A stretch of 28,662 nt of DNA, taken from the NCBI GenBank assembly GCA_934394855.1, contig CAKRRH010000023.1:1-28662 (forward strand), read 5' to 3'. Each line of letters opens with the position of its first letter. Positions within the stretch are counted from its first letter, which is position 1. Of the stretch, positions 24,226 through 28,662 are shown one piece after another. The notes beneath the pieces were generated by a model, which saw only the letters and a program-made list of their open reading frames with translations, ran no database searches and had not been told where the DNA came from. A program made the position numbers and the translations under genes. The stretch is from an uncultured Eubacteriales bacterium. Lineage in GTDB: Bacteria > Bacillota > Clostridia > Oscillospirales > Acutalibacteraceae.

Positions 24226-25572
24226 ATGATAATCAGAAATATTGATTATGTGGTCACTGAAAGCAACATCAGCCCTGTCACGGTGCAGGACGGCGGTGTT
24301 CAGGGGGATAATTGCTCGGTGGCGGTCAATTTTGACATATCGGCACTTGAAATTGCGGAAAATGATGTTATCAGAATCGACATATCAACAGGCGACGGCA
24401 ACTTTTTTTCAAGCGAACATTTGAGTGTTACAGACAGCAAGGTGAAATATATACTGCCGATTGAAGTCAGCAAATCGGGCGGAATCGCACGGCTTCATCT
24501 GATTGTTACGACATTCGAAAACGGCGTTGAGAAAGCGGTGAAATATTCATATCCCGCCAAAATTCGATTTTCAAAAAGCAGCTTTGGCAGCACCGGTTAT
24601 AATGAATATCAGGAGGGGCTGAGCGGACTGGCGAAAAAGTGCGAGGAATATGCGGACAAGGCGGTGAAAAGCGCTGAAAATTTGCAAAATCACAACACCG
24701 ACATCACCGCACACCCATACATTTTAAATGAAATTCAGAGCGAGGCGACTGCCCGCGAAAAGGGGCTTAATGCTCACAATATCGACTCGAACGCACATAG
24801 CGCATTATTCGGCTCATTGCGAACGGCAGTCAGCGGCATTACCGGCGGAATGGAAAAACAGGCGGAATCAATAAATGAATTGAAATCGGCGCAGTCGGGA
24901 TTTGCCAATGCATTTATTGGAAATATCAGCGGTGTTAATTGCATAAGGATTGACAACATATCTCCAATCAGTCACAAAATCAAGCTGTTAATCAGCGGCA
25001 ACACAGATGAGAGCGGCAATGTGCTGACAAATCCGACGGTGCATATTTACGGCAAAAATATTGCAACGCTGACCGGGTGGACGAACAAGGCACAGCCCGG
25101 CGCAATCGGCAAGGTAATTGCAGGACTGAAATATACCTTTTCATTTGTTGCGACACAGAGCGATTCGAGCGTTGCAAAGGTCGGATTTAACCTGAAAGAC
25201 TCAAGCTGGGCAACGATTGCTAATACCTCGACCTCTGCTGATTATGGCAAAGTCAAGGTCACATTTACCGCTACAAAAAACGGCAATGTCATTTTTAACG
25301 GATATAACAACATTACGGCAAGTGATGTCATGCTTGAAGTTGGCAGTGCTGCAACGGAGTTTGAAGCATATGCCGCTCCGACCGACATCACCGTGACGGG
25401 TGAGTTTGCGACAGGACAGACAGCGACAGCAGAATTTGACTCAAAAGCACCGACAATGACGGTAATTGTGAATGGTTCTGCGACTGTTGAGCCGAGCGCA
25501 ATCACTGCGCAATATCATATCGACAGCAATGCGATAATTAAAGCGATTGTGGCACTTGGCGGCATACTTTAA
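24226..25572 (+). CDS. Phage baseplate/tail-fibre-like protein, orphan
   Basis: A 448-residue protein without signal peptide or membrane segment. Residues 1-118 form a beta-rich domain (IDYVVTESNISPVTVQDGG, VNFDISALEI, KYILPIEVSKSGGIARLHLIV, YSYPAKIRF) resembling BppU-type baseplate upper-protein N-domains. Residues 130-230 are helical or coiled-coil and hold two HN.D..AH repeats (156-163 and 184-191, 28 residues apart), a pattern seen in phage tail fibres. The C-terminal half is Thr/Ser/Gly/Ala-rich beta sequence, with a segment like carbohydrate-binding modules of tail proteins ending SDVMLEVGSAATEFEAYAAP. Family assignment is from overall resemblance, not a database hit. The ATG follows AAAGGAACATCAC. 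No other phage gene is visible nearby. It is bracketed by terminators, hence monocistronic. Confidence 0.68.
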   Translation: MIIRNIDYVVTESNISPVTVQDGGVQGDNCSVAVNFDISALEIAENDVIRIDISTGDGNFFSSEHLSVTDSKVKYILPIEVSKSGGIARLHLIVTTFENGVEKAVKYSYPAKIRFSKSSFGSTGYNEYQEGLSGLAKKCEEYADKAVKSAENLQNHNTDITAHPYILNEIQSEATAREKGLNAHNIDSNAHSALFGSLRTAVSGITGGMEKQAESINELKSAQSGFANAFIGNISGVNCIRIDNISPISHKIKLLISGNTDESGNVLTNPTVHIYGKNIATLTGWTNKAQPGAIGKVIAGLKYTFSFVATQSDSSVAKVGFNLKDSSWATIANTSTSADYGKVKVTFTATKNGNVIFNGYNNITASDVMLEVGSAATEFEAYAAPTDITVTGEFATGQTATAEFDSKAPTMTVIVNGSATVEPSAITAQYHIDSNAIIKAIVALGGIL

Positions 25573-25605
25573 ACAATTTATACTTCTATATACAGTCAAA
25601 AAAGA

Positions 25606-25640
25606 AACTCGATAATGAATTAATCATTATCGAGTTATTT
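25606..25640. terminator. Bidirectional terminator
   Basis: AACTCGATAATGA (25606-25618), loop ATTAA, TCATTATCGAGTT (25624-25636), then ATTTTT; the left side carries an A-run. It ends the phage-like gene on the plus strand and the polymerase gene on the minus strand. Confidence 0.8.
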
Positions 25641-25645
25641 TTGTA

Positions 25646-26836
25646 TTATGTTTTATCAATGTCCTCATTAGTTTTTGACAGTTTCCAATCGTTAGCCAGC
25701 GCATAGATCATCAGGAACAAGCAATAATATTGAATGTTATATGTTATCTCGATTGTTCCGATAAGAATATATACATAAATCAAAACGACTATCGGCAGGG
25801 AATAGGAATATACCGACGGCGTGCGTTTCAGGCGGAAGAAAACATATAACTGCCAGATTATCAGCAAAACCGAACCGACGACGCCGATTTCAAGCATTAC
25901 CTGCATTAACGCATTTTGTGTGTCGGAATAGCCGATTCGCTTAGAACAAACATCAAATGCGCTTCCGTAGCCATAGCCATAGAGCCAGTGACCTGACATT
26001 ATTCTCGGTATTGAATCATATATCTCGGTTCGACCCGTCAGCGTCAGGTTGGTGTTAAGATTATTCGTTACAAAATTACTGATTACACGGTTCTTAAGAA
26101 TGACATCATATATCCACAAGAACCAAAAGCTGATTGCAGTCGAACAGAAAAGAGTTATTCTGTTAATGAAAAATCGGGAAGCATGGTTTGAGAGCAATAA
26201 CATCAGCACAAGCATTGCCAATCCCACGACGCCGGTCATGCAGTCGGTTTTGATCGAAATGAATGCCGTTAGGAGAATCATGATCAAATAAACGACATAT
26301 GTTGCGACCAAACGGTCTCTTTTGTTCAAAATGCTTTTTTGCGATCTTGTTTTATTATACAGATAATAAAATCCGATTAGATTGAAGTGGGTGTAAGCGA
26401 CAGTGAATTTTGTGCCGACCAAATATAAGCCGTCCGATGCTCCTTTTGTAAGGATAAAAAAGTCAGTCAAGAGTGTTACGGCAAGCGTTAGATAGAAATA
26501 TATCTTTATCATCAAATCGGTTTTTCCTCGGTCGGAGATATATTCCATTGAGAACAGAAACTCGAGAAATACGGCGGCAAAGACGATTGAAGCCAAAACA
26601 ACATTTCTCTCGAAGCTGTTGTGTCTGTTTGCGATTGAAAAAATCACCGTGACCGCACAAAATATGATCGACAAGGTGTTGATTTTGGAATGTTTTTTGA
26701 AGGATTTATAATCAAAGCCGATGACCAGACAAATCGCAGTGGCAACGATGAAAACATATTTAATTGTATTGTTGTAAACAAAGAATGTCATTAAGTAGGT
26801 CAGAACTGACAAAATTGCCGAAATTCTAATTTTCAA
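25646..26836 (-). CDS. O-antigen ligase/polymerase (Wzy)-like membrane protein
   Basis: A 396-residue protein with about ten or eleven membrane helices and one larger extracytoplasmic loop. That loop contains LTGRTEIYDSIPRIMSGHWLYGYGYGSAF and then SDTQNALMQVMLEIGVVGSVLLIIW. This TGR..I..... GYG.G..........H/Q N...Q..E.G..G pattern is typical of the Wzy/WaaL O-antigen ligase-polymerase superfamily. It would join lipid-linked repeat units outside the membrane. Start: TTG 26836 with AGGAG 9 nt upstream; no in-frame ATG is better placed. It lies 36 bp after the unknown membrane protein gene, last in the minus-strand polysaccharide operon. Confidence 0.83.
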   Translation of the reverse strand: MKIRISAILSVLTYLMTFFVYNNTIKYVFIVATAICLVIGFDYKSFKKHSKINTLSIIFCAVTVIFSIANRHNSFERNVVLASIVFAAVFLEFLFSMEYISDRGKTDLMIKIYFYLTLAVTLLTDFFILTKGASDGLYLVGTKFTVAYTHFNLIGFYYLYNKTRSQKSILNKRDRLVATYVVYLIMILLTAFISIKTDCMTGVVGLAMLVLMLLLSNHASRFFINRITLFCSTAISFWFLWIYDVILKNRVISNFVTNNLNTNLTLTGRTEIYDSIPRIMSGHWLYGYGYGSAFDVCSKRIGYSDTQNALMQVMLEIGVVGSVLLIIWQLYVFFRLKRTPSVYSYSLPIVVLIYVYILIGTIEITYNIQYYCLFLMIYALANDWKLSKTNEDIDKT

Positions 26837-26872
26837 TATTCATCGCTCCTTTTGTTGATTTTTCTGTTTTTT

Positions 26873-27517
26873 TCAAGAATATACAACAATTAGTTTTATG
26901 TCTCTGTCAACGCAAAACTCAGCAATGGCGCTGTCGGGTTTTACAATTTTGAAATTGTTTTTTCGTTTTCCGAAAAGAAACAGTAATGTTTCGATCGGAT
27001 AATATATCATCGGATATTTGCTTTTTCTGCGCAAAGCACGGAGCTTTAGCCGTGTTATTGTAATATCGTGAAAAAACGGAACGGCAAACACAGAAAAATC
27101 ATCTGCCGACGCTTTGCTTTTTTTCACCGCAATGATTGCAGTGCCGCCGTCTTTCAAAATGCTGAAGGTGTGGCGCAAAAGCTCATATGATGAGGCAAGA
27201 GATGCGTTCGGTGTGTTTATTTCAACTGTGCTTTTGCAATTTACAACAGTTTGTGTGTTAATTTTTTCGCCGATTAGCAGGCAATCAACATTGCGAACAG
27301 TACCTGTCGGGCTGAAAACGCTTCTTATTGCGTTCATTTTTTTCTTTGCCGCTTTGTTTAGCAGATAGGTGGCGATTGCAAGAATCAACGGAATTATGTA
27401 AATTAGATTCCAAAAATTCAGCAGTCCGATTTTTAATATTATAACACAAAAAAGCAAAATATACAGTATAAATGCGACAATTAACGCAAATTTTTTTCGA
27501 CTCATATTCCGGGGCAT
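26873..27517 (-). CDS. Unknown membrane-anchored protein in polysaccharide locus
   Basis: A 214-residue protein I do not recognise. Two adjoining membrane helices occupy residues about 10-52 (FALIVAFILYILLFCVIILKIGLL; LIYIIPLILAIATYLLNKAA). The remainder is a soluble alpha/beta domain with VRNVDCLLIGEKINTQTVV, then PNASLASSYELLRHTFSILKDGGTAIIAV, which recalls the late strand and helix order of Rossmann-like domains, and a C-terminal ELK-like tail CVDRDIKLIVVYS. The charged linker KKSKASADD suggests a cytosolic domain. The ATG at 27517 has GGAG 8 nt upstream and overlaps the aldo/keto reductase gene by 16 bp, so the two are translationally linked. Its position between flippase and polymerase suggests a part in repeat-unit assembly or export, which is inference only. 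Confidence 0.6.
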   Translation of the reverse strand: MPRNMSRKKFALIVAFILYILLFCVIILKIGLLNFWNLIYIIPLILAIATYLLNKAAKKKMNAIRSVFSPTGTVRNVDCLLIGEKINTQTVVNCKSTVEINTPNASLASSYELLRHTFSILKDGGTAIIAVKKSKASADDFSVFAVPFFHDITITRLKLRALRRKSKYPMIYYPIETLLFLFGKRKNNFKIVKPDSAIAEFCVDRDIKLIVVYS

Positions 27518-28317
27518 GCTATCGACTCCAAATATAATTTAAAATTTTGGTTTAACTTTGAAATTTGTGATATTTCCGCCGATGACAGCTCAAAATCAAA
27601 AATATCGGCATATTCGGCGATGCGTTCGGGTTTTCGTGATGTATAAATCGGAACGGCGCCGGTGTCGATGTGCCATCTCAAAACGACCTGACCGATCGAT
27701 TTGCCGTGAGCTTTTGCAATTTGGTTTATTGATGGGTCGTCGGCGATTCGTTTGTCCATTTTGCAAAGGGGAGAATAGGACTGAATGATAATGTTGTTCT
27801 CTTTGCAAAGACTGATTTCGTCATCGCAGGTTCTCAGAGGATTTCGTTCGATTTGGATTATGTCGGGGCGGTCGTTTGAAGCAAGCAATTTCACAATGTG
27901 TCTTTTTCTGACATTACAAACGCCGATGTTTTTTACAACGCCTGATTTTTTGAAATCGACAAGCCGACTCCATGTTTCCTCAAAATATTCGGGAACAGGC
28001 CAGTGGATAAGCAATGAATCAAGGTAGTTAAGCTGCATATCGCTCAGCGCTTTGTCAAGAAATTGCTTGATGTTGCCCTGCTGCATTTGCCATGCGTCGA
28101 TTTTTGTTTGAATAAACAATTTTTCTCTTGGGATATTTCGTTTTGCGCAGCATTCATTGAGCACTTGTGAAAGCAGTTTTTCGGATTTATAGCTCGGAGC
28201 TGTGTCGAATCCGAAAACATTGCCATCAAGACCGGCACCGATTATTTTAATCAGGTCGTCCTTGTCCTTGCTTGCCGAAACTCCCGTTCCGATCATTATG
28301 CGAACATTATTATTCAA
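27502..28317 (-). CDS. Aldo/keto reductase family oxidoreductase
   Basis: A 271-residue (alpha/beta)8-barrel NADPH-dependent reductase. The catalytic tetrad is visible: Asp and Tyr in FGFDTAPSYKSEKLL, Lys in LFIQTKID, and His in SLLIHWPVPE. Cofactor-site segments IIIQSYSPL and GAVPIYTSRKPERI follow. Length is normal for single-domain bacterial members. Start: TTG 28315-28317 with AGAGGTGA 6 nt upstream; a later ATG would cut into the first strand. It lies between the flippase (27 bp) and the unknown membrane protein (16-bp overlap). A reductase could act in sugar or polyol modification here, but the substrate is unknown. Confidence 0.87.
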   Translation of the reverse strand: MNNNVRIMIGTGVSASKDKDDLIKIIGAGLDGNVFGFDTAPSYKSEKLLSQVLNECCAKRNIPREKLFIQTKIDAWQMQQGNIKQFLDKALSDMQLNYLDSLLIHWPVPEYFEETWSRLVDFKKSGVVKNIGVCNVRKRHIVKLLASNDRPDIIQIERNPLRTCDDEISLCKENNIIIQSYSPLCKMDKRIADDPSINQIAKAHGKSIGQVVLRWHIDTGAVPIYTSRKPERIAEYADIFDFELSSAEISQISKLNQNFKLYLESIACPGI

Positions 28318-28344
28318 ACAAAATCACCTCTGTTAAGGTTAATA

Positions 28345-28662
28345 TTATGATTTGCCGATTTTTTTGGTGAATTTTCCGAAAATTCGTTTAATCAACGATT
28401 CCATATATTTAAACTCAGGCATTTTTCTGTATATCAGCAGGAACAGAAGATTCGGGAATATTACGCAGATTGCGCCTTTTCCTATCAATGAGAAGAAGCC
28501 TGTTTTTGGCAGGAGCATACACACAAGGTAGGTGAGCGTTCCGACGATTGCGGTGATCAGAGTGTAAAATCCGATCTGCATGAAGAATTCTTTCGTTGAG
28601 CGTTCAAAATAATTCTTGAACAAAATCGAAGTGCCCCAGGGAATGTTGATGAATACCTTGCA
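28345..28662 (-). CDS. Polysaccharide flippase (Wzx/MATE-like), C-terminal part
   Basis: The frame runs off the right edge, so only the last 105 residues are seen. The sequence starts CKVFINIPWGTSILFKNYFERSTKEFF, followed by two hydrophobic helices (FYTLITAIVGTLTYLVCMLL; GAICVIFPNLLFLLIYRKM) and a basic tail MPEFKYMESLIKRIFGKFTKK. This resembles the end of oligosaccharide flippases of the polysaccharide-export type, which move lipid-linked repeats across the membrane. The TTG at 28623 is internal, not a start. Identification rests on a short segment and on the neighbours, so it is moderate. Confidence 0.65.
   Translation of the reverse strand, partial: CKVFINIPWGTSILFKNYFERSTKEFFMQIGFYTLITAIVGTLTYLVCMLLPKTGFFSLIGKGAICVIFPNLLFLLIYRKMPEFKYMESLIKRIFGKFTKKIGKS

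Overview
The window looks like a chromosomal stretch from a low-to-moderate-GC Firmicute of class Clostridia, most likely Oscillospirales (Ruminococcaceae/Oscillospiraceae type). Reasons are the AGGAGG-like ribosome binding sites, the mix of ATG and TTG starts, a group II EcfA1-EcfA2-EcfT module, a DUF5711-type protein next to a CvpA-type protein, and a Clp ATPase carrying an McsA-like zinc finger in place of the usual Clp N-domain. Placement below class level is inference.

Layout. (1) 1-1044: 3' part of ligA, interrupted by an in-frame TGA exactly where the conserved Gly of NVGRTG is expected; terminator-like hairpins follow. (2) 1374-2543: an MFS transporter with its own promoter, converging on (3) a minus-strand operon nth-sbcD-sbcC (7198 to 2588). 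(4) 7199-7725: a divergent intergenic region with back-to-back sigma-A-like promoters and a cluster of palindromes with MITE/REP-like architecture. (5) 7726-17880: a long plus-strand run, ruvC-ruvA-ruvB-glmM-SAM methyltransferase-ecfA1-ecfA2-ecfT-truA-DUF5711-cvpA. (6) 18016-21037: pgsA and a Clp ATPase. (7) 21095-21955: a minus-strand AraC-type regulator. (8) 21956-22628: an intergenic region holding a consensus promoter, about 290 nt without a convincing ORF but with several stems, and a 17-bp terminator hairpin, which I read as a structured ncRNA gene. (9) 22629-28662: a surface-polysaccharide locus. It has a polyprenyl-phosphate sugar transferase on the plus strand, an orphan phage baseplate/tail-like gene, then a minus-strand set of flippase (partial), aldo/keto reductase, unknown membrane protein and Wzy/O-antigen-ligase-like protein.

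How the genes work together. The first third is rich in DNA repair: ligation, SbcCD end processing, base excision by Nth and Holliday-junction resolution by RuvABC. The middle is housekeeping: glucosamine-1-P for peptidoglycan, RNA modification, vitamin-uptake energising, phosphatidylglycerol-phosphate synthesis and protein quality control. The last part builds and exports a polysaccharide by a Wzx/Wzy-like route (lipid-linked first sugar, flipping, polymerisation).

Most worth a second look are the putative ncRNA (about 22093-22382), the orphan phage-like gene inside the polysaccharide locus (24226-25572), the palindrome cluster in the ruvC leader (7380-7699), and the TGA in ligA. I did not find a clearly new multi-gene system; the ncRNA is the best candidate for something not explained by the protein-coding annotation.
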